The notes: generated from the sequence alone by a model not told the origin. DNA of 64,000 nt from Streptomyces sp. ASQP_92 (GCF_025399895.1 NZ_JAODUA010000003.1:186001-250000); one strand, 5' to 3'; counted from the first letter of the stretch, positions 1-10,574 are shown. A program made the numbers and translations.

Positions 1-1
1 G

Positions 2-847
<846 letters not shown>

Positions 848-886
848 GTACCTGACGATTGACCTGGTAGCTCGCTGAGCTGTCAG

Positions 887-920
887 AAGAGCCCCGCACC
901 TTTCGAGGTGCGGGGCTCTT
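887..920 (+). terminator. tuf terminator hairpin
   Basis: A perfect 15-bp stem (887-901 with 906-920) closes on a TTCG tetraloop. It has no long T-run, which is usual for high-GC actinomycete terminators. It lies between tuf and the convergent PIG-L gene, so it may stop transcription from both sides. Confidence 0.9.
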
Positions 921-948
921 CGCTGTGCGTGCGGGGTTCCGGAAGGCG

Positions 949-2982
949 TTACGGCCGCCAGGACCAGGGGCGGGCGTCGACGCCGAGCCCGACGACCAGG
1001 GGGCGCCCGTCACGGACGTACAGCGTGGGCATGCCGATGGGGGTGGCGCCCCGGGCGCGCTTCAACACCCTTTTGCCGTCGGCCAGTTGGAGCGTCCCCT
1101 GCTCGTCCGTGCCCAGCACGAATCCGGCCGCGGCGCCGACCGGCCCGTATCCGTCGAGCGCGACCGGCGTCGCCGCGCTGCCGTCCAGGCGTACGGAGGT
1201 GAGGCGCGGGGAGGCGGGGGAGCCGGGATCCTGGTGGGCCTTCTTCGGGTCGGCCGAGGTGCGGTACAGGAGGCGTACGCCGTCGCCGAGCACGCTCGGG
1301 GCCACCGCGTCGACGGGGAGCGGGAGCCGGGTCGGGGCGGGTGCGAGGGGCGCGCCGGGGGTGGGCTGCGTCCAGTGGTGCACGGTGTCGGTGCCGGCCG
1401 CGAAGACATGGACGCGCCCGCGCGGGTCGACGATCGCGTTCAGCCCCTCCTGTACGGACTCGCCGCCCAGATCGCGCCAGGGCGACCAGGTGCCGTCCGC
1501 CTCGCGGACGCGGGTGCTGATGCCGCGGTCCGCGTTGCGCACGAAGAGGTGGACGCGTCCGTCCGGCGAGGCGAGGGCCAGCGGTGAACCGATCCGTCGC
1601 CCGCGGTCGTCGCCGCGCTCGGGGTTGCCGAGCCCCTTCCAGGCCCCGAACCGCCCACCGGGCGCGGCCTGTTCGAGGGCGACGATCTCGCGGGTGTTGG
1701 CCCCGGCCCGTCCCTGGAGCGAGGAGAACCGGAGCGCGAAGAGGAGCTGTCGGCCGTCGGGGAGGCCGGCGCCGCCGAGGACGGGGGCCAGGGGGGAGCC
1801 GCCGAGGTCCTCGGGGGCGCCCCAGCCGCCGTCGTCGTTCCGGCTCCACCGGACGGCGCGCAGCCCGAGCACCCCATAGCCGTACGCGCCGTCGTCGCCG
1901 AGCAGGAGCCGGACGCCGGGGTGGCGGTAGTGGGTGGAGCGGACCCAGCCCTTGCCGTTGGTGAGCGGCCGGTTCCCGCCGACGTTGTAGTCCCCGCAGC
2001 CGCCCGGGTTCCCGCAACTCCAGTCCGCGCTCCCCCCGTACGGAACGAGGTGGACGGCCTTCTCGGCGAGCACCTTCGGGGGGAGGTTCTTGGGCCAGTG
2101 CCGGTTGTAGTAGGCGCGGTAGGCCGTGGCGAGGAAGGCGCTGCCCTGCTCGGCGTGGCGGATCAGCGCGGCCCAGGCGAAGGACGCGGCGGCGGTGTGG
2201 TCGGCGTGGTCGGAGTACCCCGCCTGCTCCGAGTCGTGTTGGCGTACGGCCGGGGAGCTGTGCTGGATGTCCGGGTCCGGGTCGAGGGTCTGGACGTGGG
2301 TGGGCGCGTAGTGGGCGAGCAGCCCGGCCAGCACCTCCACCAGGTCGTCGTAGGTGTAGCTCTTGGCCTGGCGCAGGGGGGAGCCGATGGCGATGACGAC
2401 GGGCAGCTGGAGGTGGTGGTCCTCCCAGAGCGCGGGCAGCCCCATCCGTCCCCCCAGCGGGGTGTGCATGGCGGTGTTGAGGAACACCAACTCCACGCTG
2501 CGGCCCCGGTGTTGGAGCCGGTTGACCTCGGCGCGGTGGCCGCCGCGCAGCTCGGCGACGGACTTCTCCCAGGGCGTGTACCTGTCGAGCCCGAGCAGGG
2601 TGGCGTACGCCTGCCGCAGCCCCTGGTGCCGGGCGGAGGAGTAGGCGGCCTTGTCGTAGACGTGCGGCCCGGTGTCCCCGACCACCCGGTTGTCCCCGTT
2701 GGCCTCCCCGCCGGTGACGTACACGCTGACGAGCGGGACCCCGGCGTCCAGGGTGTGGTGGGTGTCCGGGTTCATGAAGTACAGGTCGTCGTCCGGGTGG
2801 GCGAGGATCTGGAGGAGGAGGGGGGTGGGGGGTGGGGTGAGGGGGGCGACGGTGGCCGTCGTCCTGGTCCGCCCCGGGGTGGGCACCGCGCACCCCGCGA
2901 CGCCGACGGCGAGCCCCGCGGCGACGGCGCCCCCGAGAACGGCCCTCCGGCCCGGCCCCGAGGCCCTTGCTGTGTCGTTCAC
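949..2982 (-). CDS. Secreted PIG-L (LmbE-type) deacetylase lipoprotein with C-terminal beta-propeller-like region
   Basis: The start chosen is GTG at 2982 (677 aa). It puts a twin-arginine signal (GRRAVLGG, residues 11-18) and a lipobox ending AGC (Cys31) at the N-terminus; the longer frame upstream has no such logic. The PIG-L family zinc motif HPDDD lies at residues 62-66, with a second histidine cluster (SDHADH) further on. These enzymes remove N-acetyl groups from sugar conjugates. The C-terminal ~330 residues contain repeated W-rich strands (for example [18 protein letters not shown]) like lectin or sialidase-type propellers, suggesting glycan binding at the cell surface. The substrate cannot be told. 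It is convergent with tuf. Confidence 0.85.
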   Translation of the reverse strand: MNDTARASGPGRRAVLGGAVAAGLAVGVAGCAVPTPGRTRTTATVAPLTPPPTPLLLQILAHPDDDLYFMNPDTHHTLDAGVPLVSVYVTGGEANGDNRVVGDTGPHVYDKAAYSSARHQGLRQAYATLLGLDRYTPWEKSVAELRGGHRAEVNRLQHRGRSVELVFLNTAMHTPLGGRMGLPALWEDHHLQLPVVIAIGSPLRQAKSYTYDDLVEVLAGLLAHYAPTHVQTLDPDPDIQHSSPAVRQHDSEQAGYSDHADHTAAASFAWAALIRHAEQGSAFLATAYRAYYNRHWPKNLPPKVLAEKAVHLVPYGGSADWSCGNPGGCGDYNVGGNRPLTNGKGWVRSTHYRHPGVRLLLGDDGAYGYGVLGLRAVRWSRNDDGGWGAPEDLGGSPLAPVLGGAGLPDGRQLLFALRFSSLQGRAGANTREIVALEQAAPGGRFGAWKGLGNPERGDDRGRRIGSPLALASPDGRVHLFVRNADRGISTRVREADGTWSPWRDLGGESVQEGLNAIVDPRGRVHVFAAGTDTVHHWTQPTPGAPLAPAPTRLPLPVDAVAPSVLGDGVRLLYRTSADPKKAHQDPGSPASPRLTSVRLDGSAATPVALDGYGPVGAAAGFVLGTDEQGTLQLADGKRVLKRARGATPIGMPTLYVRDGRPLVVGLGVDARPWSWRP

Positions 2983-3175
2983 GTACGTCCCGTCCGCCGC
3001 TCGTCCTCGTCCTTCGCGCCCGCGAGGGGCCGCGCGCCCAGTGAGACGGGGGAGTGGGGGGCGGGGTTGCGTGCCGCGGGCGGCGGGGTGCGGGGATGCG
3101 GCCGGAGGGATGGCGCCACCGGCCAAGTCCCGCCGGGCGCGCCCGGATTCGGATTGCTTTGCGAATCGGGGCTGT

Positions 3176-3592
3176 GTGATTCTGCCGGGCGTGGAGATAC
3201 CGGGGGGACCGCAGGGGTGGCGGGGACGGCACGGGTTCGCGGCGGTGCTGGGCGGTTTCCGCCGTACGGCGACGTTGGTGCCCGAGGTCGAGGGCGGGTG
3301 GTGGACCGCCGAGTGGGGTGGGATCCGGTGGATCCACGCGTTCTCCGACGAGGCGGCGCTGGCCCGGTTCGCGATCGCACGCGGTGAAGGCGATCGGGAG
3401 TGGGCCTACCAACGGGTGCTCGGCGCACGGCTGTTGGACATCGCCGTGCCCGCGCTGGGGGTTCCGGCCGGGGTCGCGCTCGACGTCGGAAGCCCCCGGG
3501 GCATGGTCTTCCCGCCGGTCGCCGGGATCGTGCCGGAGGCCGTGGCGCTGGACGCCGGGGCGTATGCGACCGAGGGGACGGCAGGGGCATGA
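3176..3592 (+). CDS. SseB-domain-like protein of type VII-associated cluster
   Basis: A small protein of about 138 aa. Its core (WIHAFSDEAALARFA, then ARLLDIAVPA and VALDVGSP) matches what is known of SseB N-terminal-type domains often found next to WXG genes in Streptomyces. The start is uncertain: GTG at 3176 or 3191 both fit and neither has a clear ribosome binding site. The stop overlaps the next gene by ATGA (3589-3592), so it is translationally coupled and first of a four-gene unit. The function is unknown; a role in secretion or handling of the downstream WXG proteins is inference from context. Confidence 0.6.
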   Translation: MILPGVEIPGGPQGWRGRHGFAAVLGGFRRTATLVPEVEGGWWTAEWGGIRWIHAFSDEAALARFAIARGEGDREWAYQRVLGARLLDIAVPALGVPAGVALDVGSPRGMVFPPVAGIVPEAVALDAGAYATEGTAGA

Positions 3593-4248
3593 GCGGCGAG
3601 GGCACTGAGGATCTGCGCATACCGCCGGAGGCCCTGACGCTGATCACCCAGGGCATCAACGGGGCCCTGAGCGAGCTGGAGGAGCTCGGGCTCGTGGGGC
3701 AGGCCGGTATGGGGCGCGGGTTCGGCTCGATGGCGATGGGCGGCCTGGAGCTGGGCGACGACGGCCTCACGGAGACGTTCAGGTCCTTCTGCGAGCGCTG
3801 GGAGTGGGGCGTACGGGCGCTGGTGCAGGAGGGCAACGACTTCGCCCTGAGGGCGGGGCTCTCCGCCGGGATCGTGTACCGGGAGGACCAGTACGTCCAG
3901 GGCGGCTTCAAGGTCCTGGCCAACTCGGCGATGGGCAATCCCCACGCCACCGAGGACGAGGTCACCGGCATGTCCTGGGGAGACCTCGCCGACCACACCA
4001 TGTACGCCCACGCGGACTTCAGCGCCGAGTCCTTCCAGAAGGCCGACGCGGACATCAAGCAGAGCGTGAAGGACGCCGGCCGGGACATGAGCGACAGCAA
4101 GCTGACCCCGTTCGGCCTCTCCCTGTCGGTCGCGGGGTCGGCCACGGGCCAGGACGAGGCCGTCGACCAGTGGCGCGACCGGGAGTTCGGGCCCTCACCG
4201 GAGGCCCGCGCCGAACAGCGGGCCAGGAACGGCGGGGACAAGGGCTGA
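3589..4248 (+). CDS. WXG-like protein upstream of toxin
   Basis: 219 aa, starting at ATG 3589 inside the stop of the previous gene. It is predicted mostly helical, and a W-x-W-G stretch (RWEWGVRAL) sits around residue 73 in a helix, reminiscent of WXG100-type ESX substrates, but the protein is longer than the usual ~100 aa. It has no signal peptide or membrane segment. It ends by sharing one base with the next start (TGATG). It is probably a partner or co-secreted component for the large WXG toxin that follows; that role is inferred from position only. Confidence 0.6.
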   Translation: MSGEGTEDLRIPPEALTLITQGINGALSELEELGLVGQAGMGRGFGSMAMGGLELGDDGLTETFRSFCERWEWGVRALVQEGNDFALRAGLSAGIVYREDQYVQGGFKVLANSAMGNPHATEDEVTGMSWGDLADHTMYAHADFSAESFQKADADIKQSVKDAGRDMSDSKLTPFGLSLSVAGSATGQDEAVDQWRDREFGPSPEARAEQRARNGGDKG

Positions 4249-6005
4249 TGGCGGACTTCGGGGGCTGGGTCGACGGCGGGAAGAACCTGCTGAACAAGGG
4301 CCTGGACAAGGTCGAGGAGGGTGTCGACGCCGGAAAGAAGGCGGTCGGCGGTGCCGTCGACAAGGGCGCGCACCTCGCGAGCGGTCTCCTGGACCGGGTC
4401 GGCGCCCATCAACTGGCCGACCAGGTCGACGACTTCGGCGATGGTGTCGCCGCGGCCCTTGGCGCGCATGTCGACGAGAAACAGCTCGGCCAGACCGAAC
4501 TGTTCAACGACCTCGTCCATGGCAACCCCAAAACGATCCGGGCCAACGCCCAGCACCTCGCGGACTTCGCGGCGGCGTTCGCCAAGGTCGGCCAGGGCAT
4601 GCGCCGGCTGGACTCCGGGAGCTGGAAGGGACAGGCCGCCGAGGCGTTCCGCGCCCAGTTCGCCCTGCACCCCGCCAAGTGGGACGAGGCGTCCTTCGCC
4701 TGCCACGACGCCTCCGGCGCCCTCGTCCACTACGCCGGGACCGTCGAGTGGGCGCAGAGCAAGGCACAGGAGGCCATCGCGCTGTACCGGCAGGGCGAGC
4801 AGGAGTCCCGCGAGGCGGTGGCGGCGTACAACCAGCGGGTCGACGCCTACAACGACAAGGTGCGCGCCCAACAGGAACCCGGGCCGCGGCCCGGCCCGTT
4901 CTCCGACCCGGGCCTGGCCACCCGGCAGCGCGCCCAGGAGGTGCTCGACGAGGCCCGCCGCCAGCGCGGCGGGGCCGCGGCCGCGGCCCGGGGGATGGTC
5001 GAGGCGGCCCTGGCCTCGGCCCCGGCCGCACCGCCGCCGCTGTCCCGGCTCGGCAGCGACTACACGGACTTCATGGCAGGCGGCGCGATCGAGCTCGACC
5101 ACGCCGCCGTGGGCGTGGTCAAGGGCACCGCCGACATCCTGAACTTCGCCCGCTCCCTCAACCCCGAGGACCCCTACAACCTCCTGCACCCGGCCGAGTA
5201 CGAGAAAAGCGTCGCCACCACCCTCGCCGGCCTCGTCTCGACGGCCGCCCACCCGGAGCGGGCGATCAAGGGCGCGGTGGACGACTTCAAGCGGGACCCG
5301 TTCGAGTTCGCCGGCCGGCTGCTGCCCAACGCGGTCCAGCCGGAGATGTTCGCCGGGGGAACGTTGCGGACCGGGGCCAGGTTCGGGCTGCGGGAGGGCG
5401 CCGACGCTGCGATCGAGGATGCTGCCCGCTCGACGGAGGCCAAGGGCGCCGGCATCGATTCGCAGGATGGAACCCGACGACCTCACGAACCGAGACATTC
5501 GGGGGATCCCGATCGGCTCGCGGCAGCGGCCGACCGTTCCGTGGACGTCTCGACCATTCCGGGAAATGCTGTTTGGCGAACGTCGGACGAACCTCTGTGG
5601 CGCTTTGACGCGCGATCCCCTGATGCCATCTTCGAAGAAGGTTTTCAGCCTTGGGAACCGTCCAATACCCACTTGCGTGATTATGTCGAGAAGAACACGC
5701 CCTCCGCCTATGTGGGGACGACCCGCAACCCTGATCTGGGCTGGGCGCCAAAATTCAGGTACGAGATCGATGCGCCTGGTGGCATTGACGTAAATGCTTC
5801 CATGCCGGACAACATCTTTGCCAGTGAGAGTGAGATCGCCTTTCCTGGGGGCGTCCGTGCGGAGAATATTAAAGGGGTATGGGAGCGGACCCCTGATGGG
5901 GGGTGGGGGAACTTCACTCCCAATCCCAACTATCGACCCCCTGCCGCCCCGCCTGAACCCCGGGTGCGACCAAGCGGCATGCTGCCGCCAGGATGGACCC
6001 TATGA
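4248..6005 (+). CDS. WXG polymorphic toxin with pertussis-S1/scabin-like ADP-ribosyltransferase C-terminus
   Basis: 585 aa. The N-terminal half is a helical WXG-type delivery region (W-K-G at 126-128, in SGSWKGQAAEAF), followed by a Q/A-rich coiled stretch to about residue 230 and a linker to about 430. The last ~150 residues carry an R-S-E mono-ADP-ribosyltransferase signature: LWRFDARSPDAIF with Arg452, YVGTT at 488-492 in the place of the STS motif, and ESE at 527-529 in the place of Q/E-x-E. The first block closely resembles pertussis toxin S1 and scabin. Base composition drops sharply over the toxin domain (about 5450-5950), as expected for an exchanged toxin tip. It probably ADP-ribosylates a protein or nucleic acid in competitors or hosts; the target is unknown. 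Confidence 0.8.
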   Translation: MADFGGWVDGGKNLLNKGLDKVEEGVDAGKKAVGGAVDKGAHLASGLLDRVGAHQLADQVDDFGDGVAAALGAHVDEKQLGQTELFNDLVHGNPKTIRANAQHLADFAAAFAKVGQGMRRLDSGSWKGQAAEAFRAQFALHPAKWDEASFACHDASGALVHYAGTVEWAQSKAQEAIALYRQGEQESREAVAAYNQRVDAYNDKVRAQQEPGPRPGPFSDPGLATRQRAQEVLDEARRQRGGAAAAARGMVEAALASAPAAPPPLSRLGSDYTDFMAGGAIELDHAAVGVVKGTADILNFARSLNPEDPYNLLHPAEYEKSVATTLAGLVSTAAHPERAIKGAVDDFKRDPFEFAGRLLPNAVQPEMFAGGTLRTGARFGLREGADAAIEDAARSTEAKGAGIDSQDGTRRPHEPRHSGDPDRLAAAADRSVDVSTIPGNAVWRTSDEPLWRFDARSPDAIFEEGFQPWEPSNTHLRDYVEKNTPSAYVGTTRNPDLGWAPKFRYEIDAPGGIDVNASMPDNIFASESEIAFPGGVRAENIKGVWERTPDGGWGNFTPNPNYRPPAAPPEPRVRPSGMLPPGWTL

Positions 6006-6979
6006 CCGAGACGATGATGGGCAGCCGGGGGGATGTCGTCGCTGCGCGCGGCGACGAGTTCGTGCGGTGCGACCTGGCCTGGGGGCTTGATGAGCGCAGC
6101 CGTACCCCGTATCGGGTACGCGCCGCGGGCCCGTGGGGAAACGTGTCGGGCGCGGCCGAGGACCTGTTCAGCGCGCTGCTGGATGTACGTCTCCAGCTCG
6201 AGGCGTCGGGCTGGCGGCTCCTGGTCAAGGGCGCCAGGCCCGACGTCTGGCAGAGCGGGATGCTCCGCTCCAGCGGCAGCACCAGGGCCTACCGGCTGCG
6301 CGCGGGAGTCGCCCCGACGCCCGAGGACACCGTCGACCTTTTCGAGGACGCCGCGGACAGGGATGTTGTTTCGGTGGCCGAGCACAAGGCCGCCTACGCG
6401 GAGTGGCTGGATTCATTCGAGGCTCGGCGGGAAGGTGCCCCGGAGCCGGTCATGACCCCTGAATTGCGGGCCCAGGCGAAAGGCGCTCCGAATAGCTGGC
6501 TCTATTCGATTGACGCTGCTTATGACCCGCGGGGATCGGTTCCCCCGTACGCCGTCATCGGTGCCTGGCCGGTCGATGGCAGAGGCGAGCCCGGGGATTT
6601 CAAGCGCAATCCCAACTATCGGCCGTCACCCGTGGCCATGGGACTCCCGGTTCCCACGGACGCGATCGAAGCGGCGATGCAACTGGCCGCGACGGGGCAC
6701 GGCCCCGAAGCAGACGTGGTCCGGCGCCTGGTGGGTGCGACCGTGTTCCTGGTACCGACGGATGAGGCCGGGGTGGCCCTCTATGCCGACGCCGAGGGGC
6801 GATTCGTCCCTGTGCTGACCGACCCGAAGCACGCCCCGAGCGCAGCGCCCCAGTTGCAGGCGGTCTCGTGCGGGGAGCTCGTGGCGTCTCTGCCGGCCGA
6901 TGTCGCCCTCAAGCTGAACCCCGGAAGCCGGATCTCCGTGCGCATCCCCTCGGCGGAGCTGCGCGCGGCCATGCTCTGA
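6002..6979 (+). CDS. Toxin partner: putative immunity/type VII-associated protein with SseB-like C-terminus
   Basis: 325 aa. ATG 6002 overlaps the toxin stop (ATGA) and has GGATGG upstream; an alternative ATG lies at 5993. The N-terminal half (about 20-140) has a mixed alpha/beta look with GWRLLVKGAR and a VAEHKAAYAEWL helix. The C-terminal ~110 residues resemble an SseB domain (FLVPTDEAGVALYAD, AVSCGELVASLP). The motif NPNYRPSP joins the halves and recurs at the toxin's C-terminus. Overlap with the toxin gene and its last position in the cluster suggest it neutralises or helps export the toxin; neither is shown by the sequence. Confidence 0.6.
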   Translation: MTETMMGSRGDVVAARGDEFVRCDLAWGLDERSRTPYRVRAAGPWGNVSGAAEDLFSALLDVRLQLEASGWRLLVKGARPDVWQSGMLRSSGSTRAYRLRAGVAPTPEDTVDLFEDAADRDVVSVAEHKAAYAEWLDSFEARREGAPEPVMTPELRAQAKGAPNSWLYSIDAAYDPRGSVPPYAVIGAWPVDGRGEPGDFKRNPNYRPSPVAMGLPVPTDAIEAAMQLAATGHGPEADVVRRLVGATVFLVPTDEAGVALYADAEGRFVPVLTDPKHAPSAAPQLQAVSCGELVASLPADVALKLNPGSRISVRIPSAELRAAML

Positions 6980-7095
6980 GAGCGGCTGCGAGCGGGCACG
7001 GCGCGGACGACGCCATGTGCGGGGCGGCCGGGCGGGCGATGTCGCGCGCCGAATGCGTGAGCGCATGTGACGTGGGGTACGCTTCCCCGCTGCGA

Positions 7096-7126
7096 TTGGC
7101 CAGGCCGTGGCCCGGTGTGGCAGACT
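7096..7126 (+). promoter_or_regulatory. Candidate rpsJ operon promoter
   Basis: TTGGCC (7096-7101) and CAGACT (7121-7126) are separated by 19 bp, a housekeeping-type layout. The rest of the 488-base gap 6980-7467 holds no convincing gene. If this promoter is right, the S10 leader is about 335 nt long. Confidence 0.5.
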
Positions 7127-7344
7127 GTCGGGGTTGCTCGGTTGAGTGCCGATGCTGCGCGCCTCCCGCCGGGAGGACCGGAAGCGAGTCCCACAGTACT
7201 CGTCGCCCCATCTGTCGCCTCGCGGCAGCGCTGGAGCGGACGTACGGGAATCTTCCGGGAAGTGTCAGCGGGGCTCCGGCCAGGCGTCCGGTGGGTGTTC
7301 TGCCCCCGTCTGCGAGGTCTTGTGGCCCGCATCCCCTTGGTTGG

Positions 7345-7364
7345 GAAATCCCGTATGGGATTTC
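7345..7364 (+). promoter_or_regulatory. Hairpin in S10-operon leader
   Basis: A perfect 8-bp inverted repeat, GAAATCCC with GGGATTTC around a GTAT loop, lies about 100 bases before rpsJ. It is AT-richer than its surroundings. It could be part of an autoregulatory leader, by analogy with other S10 operons; no known motif is recognised. Confidence 0.45.
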
Positions 7365-7467
7365 TGCGTAGAGGGAGTGCGACACGCCCGACCGCGTGGG
7401 TCGGAGACAGAGTCGTCAGAACCCCCGGGTACCAGAGCGTTACGAGACAAAGGACTACTAGGTAGCC

Positions 7468-7776
7468 ATGGCGGGACAGAAGATCCGCATCCGGCTCAAG
7501 GCCTACGACCACGAGGTCATCGACTCCTCGGCGAAGAAGATCGTCGAGACGGTGACCCGCACTGGTGCGTCGGTCGCAGGCCCGGTGCCGCTGCCCACTG
7601 AGAAGAACGTGTACTGCGTCATCAAGTCGCCGCACAAGTACAAGGACTCTCGCGAGCACTTCGAGATGCGCACGCACAAGCGCCTCATCGACATTCTCGA
7701 CCCCACGCCGAAGACGGTTGACTCGCTCATGCGCCTCGACCTTCCGGCCGGTGTCGACATCGAGATCAAGCTCTGA
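7468..7776 (+). CDS. rpsJ: 30S ribosomal protein S10
   Basis: 102 aa, the full family length, with the typical start [19 protein letters not shown] and the mid-protein PLPTEK loop. S10 assembles the head of the small subunit and also serves as NusE in antitermination. It is first gene of the S10 operon, after a leader of several hundred bases, and is followed 14 bp later by rplC. The GC3 pattern is strongly biased, as in highly expressed Streptomyces genes. Confidence 0.98.
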   Translation: MAGQKIRIRLKAYDHEVIDSSAKKIVETVTRTGASVAGPVPLPTEKNVYCVIKSPHKYKDSREHFEMRTHKRLIDILDPTPKTVDSLMRLDLPAGVDIEIKL

Positions 7777-7790
7777 AGGGACGGGCCGAG

Positions 7791-8435
7791 ATGAGCAAGA
7801 ACATCAAGGGCGTCCTGGGCGAGAAGCTCGGCATGACCCAGGTCTGGGACGAGAACAACCGGGTTGTCCCGGTCACCGTCATCAAGGCCGGGCCGTGTGT
7901 CGTGACGCAGGTCCGCACGAACGACGTCGACGGTTACGAGTCGGTCCAGATCGCCTTCGGCGAGATTGACCCGCGCAAGGTGAACAAGCCCCTCAAGGGT
8001 CACTTCGCCAAGGCCGACGTGACCCCGCGCCGCCACCTGGTGGAGCTCCGCACCCCTGACGCCAGCGAGTACACGCTGGGCCAGGAGATCACTGCCGAGG
8101 TGTTCGAGTCCGGCGTCAAGGTCGACGTCACGGGCAAGAGCAAGGGCAAGGGCTTCGCCGGTGTCATGAAGCGTCACAACTTCAAGGGCCTCGGCGCCGG
8201 ACACGGCGTCCAGCGCAAGCACCGCTCGCCCGGTTCCATCGGTGGCTGCGCCACCCCGGGCCGCGTGTTCAAGGGCGTCCGCATGGCGGGCCGCATGGGC
8301 AACGAGCGTGTCACCACCCAGAACCTGACCATCCACGCGGTTGACGCGGAGAAGGGTCTGCTGCTCATCAAGGGCGCGGTCCCCGGTCCGAACGGCGGCC
8401 TCGTCCTGGTCCGTACCGCGGCCAAGGGGGCTTGA
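7791..8435 (+). CDS. rplC: 50S ribosomal protein L3
   Basis: 214 aa. It shows the canonical start region [12 protein letters not shown] and the central loop with [10 protein letters not shown] and [19 protein letters not shown], which reaches towards the peptidyl-transferase centre. L3 is an early assembly protein of the large subunit. It sits 4 bp before rplD, consistent with coupled translation. Both length and core match bacterial L3. Confidence 0.98.
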   Translation: MSKNIKGVLGEKLGMTQVWDENNRVVPVTVIKAGPCVVTQVRTNDVDGYESVQIAFGEIDPRKVNKPLKGHFAKADVTPRRHLVELRTPDASEYTLGQEITAEVFESGVKVDVTGKSKGKGFAGVMKRHNFKGLGAGHGVQRKHRSPGSIGGCATPGRVFKGVRMAGRMGNERVTTQNLTIHAVDAEKGLLLIKGAVPGPNGGLVLVRTAAKGA

Positions 8436-8439
8436 GGTA

Positions 8440-9090
8440 ATGAGCACCATTGACATCCTTTCGCCGGCAGGCGACAAGGCCGGTACCGTCGAGCTCCCCG
8501 CGGAGATCTTCGACGCGAAGACCAGCGTTCCGCTGATCCACCAGGTCGTTGTCGCGCAGCTGGCTGCTGCCCGTCAGGGCACGCACAAGACCAAGACCCG
8601 CGGCGAAGTCCGTGGTGGTGGCCGCAAGCCGTACCGCCAGAAGGGCACCGGCCGCGCGCGCCAGGGTTCGACCCGTGCGCCGCAGTTCGCCGGTGGTGGC
8701 GTCGTCCACGGCCCGCAGCCGCGTGACTACTCGCAGCGCACCCCGAAGAAGATGAAGGTCGCCGCCCTGCGCGGTGCCCTCTCCGACCGGGCACGCCACT
8801 CCCGCATCCACGTCGTCACCGGCGTGGTCGACGGAACGGCTTCCACCAAGGCCGCCAAGACGCTGTTCGGCAAGATCTCGGAGCGCAACAACCTGCTCCT
8901 GGTCGTCGAGCGCGCCGACGAGGCCGCGTGGCTGTCCGCCCGCAACCTGCCCCAGGTCCACATCCTGGAGCCGGGCCAGCTGAACACGTACGACGTGATC
9001 GTCTCCGACGACGTGGTCTTCACCCAGGCCGCTTTCGAGTCCTTCGTGTCTGGCCCCAAGGCCGATGACAACGAGGGGAGCGAGGCCTGA
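8440..9090 (+). CDS. rplD: 50S ribosomal protein L4
   Basis: 216 aa from ATG 8440; the frame is open further upstream inside rplC, but this start has GAGG before it and gives the family N-terminus [13 protein letters not shown]. The long basic exit-tunnel loop is visible ([30 protein letters not shown]). In enteric bacteria L4 represses its own operon; no such evidence is available here beyond the structured leader. The stop shares one base with rplW. Confidence 0.97.
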   Translation: MSTIDILSPAGDKAGTVELPAEIFDAKTSVPLIHQVVVAQLAAARQGTHKTKTRGEVRGGGRKPYRQKGTGRARQGSTRAPQFAGGGVVHGPQPRDYSQRTPKKMKVAALRGALSDRARHSRIHVVTGVVDGTASTKAAKTLFGKISERNNLLLVVERADEAAWLSARNLPQVHILEPGQLNTYDVIVSDDVVFTQAAFESFVSGPKADDNEGSEA

Positions 9091-9404
9091 TGGCCGAGAT
9101 CACCAGCAAGACCTTCACGGACCCGCGCGACATTCTTGTCAAGCCGGTTGTGTCCGAGAAGAGCTACGCGCTGCTCGACGAGAACAAGTACACGTTCATC
9201 GTGAAGCCGGGCTCCAACAAGACCCAGATCAAGCAGGCCGTGGAAGCGGTCTTCTCGGTCAAGGTCACCGGGGTCAACACGATCAACCGCCAGGGCAAGC
9301 GCAAGCGCACGAAGACCGGTTTCGGCAAGCGTGCCGACACCAAGCGCGCCATCGTGACCCTTGCTGAGGGCGACCGTATCGACATCTTCGGCCAGGCCTC
9401 CTAA
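9090..9404 (+). CDS. rplW: 50S ribosomal protein L23
   Basis: 104 aa, with the family hallmarks [12 protein letters not shown] and the tunnel-exit loop rich in Lys and Arg ([13 protein letters not shown]). L23 forms the docking site for trigger factor and SRP at the tunnel exit. It starts on the last base of the rplD stop codon (TGATG) and is followed by a 39-bp spacer to rplB. Confidence 0.97.
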   Translation: MAEITSKTFTDPRDILVKPVVSEKSYALLDENKYTFIVKPGSNKTQIKQAVEAVFSVKVTGVNTINRQGKRKRTKTGFGKRADTKRAIVTLAEGDRIDIFGQAS

Positions 9405-9443
9405 CGGAGCGCCCTGGTCCGAATATCGGACGAGGACTGAGAA

Positions 9444-10280
9444 ATGGGTATCCGCAAGTACAAGCCGACGACTCCGGGCCGTCGTGGCTCCAGCGTCGCC
9501 GACTTCGTCGAGATCACGCGGTCCACGCCGGAGAAGTCGCTGGTCCGCCCCCTGCACAGCAAGGGCGGCCGTAACAACACCGGTCGTGTGACCGTCCGTC
9601 ACCAGGGCGGTGGCCACAAGCGTGCCTACCGCGTGATCGACTTCCGTCGTCACGACAAGGACGGCGTGCCGGCCAAGGTCGCTCACATCGAGTACGACCC
9701 GAACCGCACCGCGCGCATCGCGCTCCTGCACTACGCAGACGGCGAGAAGCGCTACATCATCGCGCCCCGTGGCCTGAGCCAGGGTGACCGCGTTGAGAAC
9801 GGCCCCGGGGCCGACATCAAGCCGGGCAACAACCTGGCGCTGCGCAACATCCCGGTCGGTACGACCATCCACGCCATCGAGCTGCGTCCCGGTGGCGGTG
9901 CGAAGTTCGCCCGTTCCGCGGGTGCTTCGGTGCAGCTGCTGGCGAAGGAGGGCACGATGGCCCACCTTCGTATGCCGTCCGGCGAAATTCGCCTGGTCGA
10001 CGCCCGCTGCCGCGCCACGATCGGCGAGGTCGGCAACGCCGAGCAGTCGAACATCAACTGGGGCAAGGCCGGCCGCATGCGCTGGAAGGGCGTCCGCCCC
10101 TCCGTCCGCGGTGTTGCCATGAACCCGGTCGACCACCCGCACGGTGGTGGTGAGGGCAAGACCTCCGGTGGTCGCCACCCGGTCAGCCCGTGGGGTCAGA
10201 AGGAGGGTCGTACTCGCTCGCCGAAGAAGGCATCGAGCAAGTACATCGTCCGCCGCCGCAAGACGAACAAGAAGCGCTAG
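9444..10280 (+). CDS. rplB: 50S ribosomal protein L2
   Basis: 278 aa, full length. It ends with the universally conserved peptidyl-transferase-proximal segment [13 protein letters not shown] and a basic tail (RRRKTNKKR). L2 contacts 23S rRNA and is needed for subunit joining. Its own Shine-Dalgarno-like GAGG precedes ATG 9444, and rpsS follows 12 bp later. Confidence 0.98.
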   Translation: MGIRKYKPTTPGRRGSSVADFVEITRSTPEKSLVRPLHSKGGRNNTGRVTVRHQGGGHKRAYRVIDFRRHDKDGVPAKVAHIEYDPNRTARIALLHYADGEKRYIIAPRGLSQGDRVENGPGADIKPGNNLALRNIPVGTTIHAIELRPGGGAKFARSAGASVQLLAKEGTMAHLRMPSGEIRLVDARCRATIGEVGNAEQSNINWGKAGRMRWKGVRPSVRGVAMNPVDHPHGGGEGKTSGGRHPVSPWGQKEGRTRSPKKASSKYIVRRRKTNKKR

Positions 10281-10292
10281 GAGCGGGTTTAG

Positions 10293-10574
10293 ATGCCGCG
10301 CAGTCTCAAGAAGGGACCCTTCGTCGACGGACACCTCGTAAAGAAGGTGGACGCTCAGAACGAAGCTGGTACCAAGAACGTCATCAAGACCTGGTCCCGT
10401 CGCTCGATGATCATCCCGGCCATGCTCGGCCACACGATCGCGGTGCACAACGGCAAGACCCACGTCCCGGTGTTTGTCTCCGAGTCGATGGTCGGCCACA
10501 AGCTCGGCGAGTTCTCGCCGACTCGCACCTTCCGCGGCCACGTCAAGGACGACCGGAAGTCGAAGCGCCGCTAA
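10293..10574 (+). CDS. rpsS: 30S ribosomal protein S19
   Basis: 93 aa, the standard family size, beginning [15 protein letters not shown] and containing [20 protein letters not shown] with the tail [15 protein letters not shown]19 binds S13 in the head of the 30S subunit. It sits between rplB and rplV in the usual S10 order. Confidence 0.98.
   Translation: MPRSLKKGPFVDGHLVKKVDAQNEAGTKNVIKTWSRRSMIIPAMLGHTIAVHNGKTHVPVFVSESMVGHKLGEFSPTRTFRGHVKDDRKSKRR

Noticed and set aside
2979..5672. An 897-codon minus-strand frame antisense to the toxin cluster
   Set aside because: Composition is Arg/Pro/Ala-rich without family features; the plus-strand genes have recognisable domains and coupled starts.
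6980..7467. Small genes in the rpsJ upstream gap
   Set aside because: Several frames are open but lack ribosome binding sites and family features; the region looks like promoter and leader.
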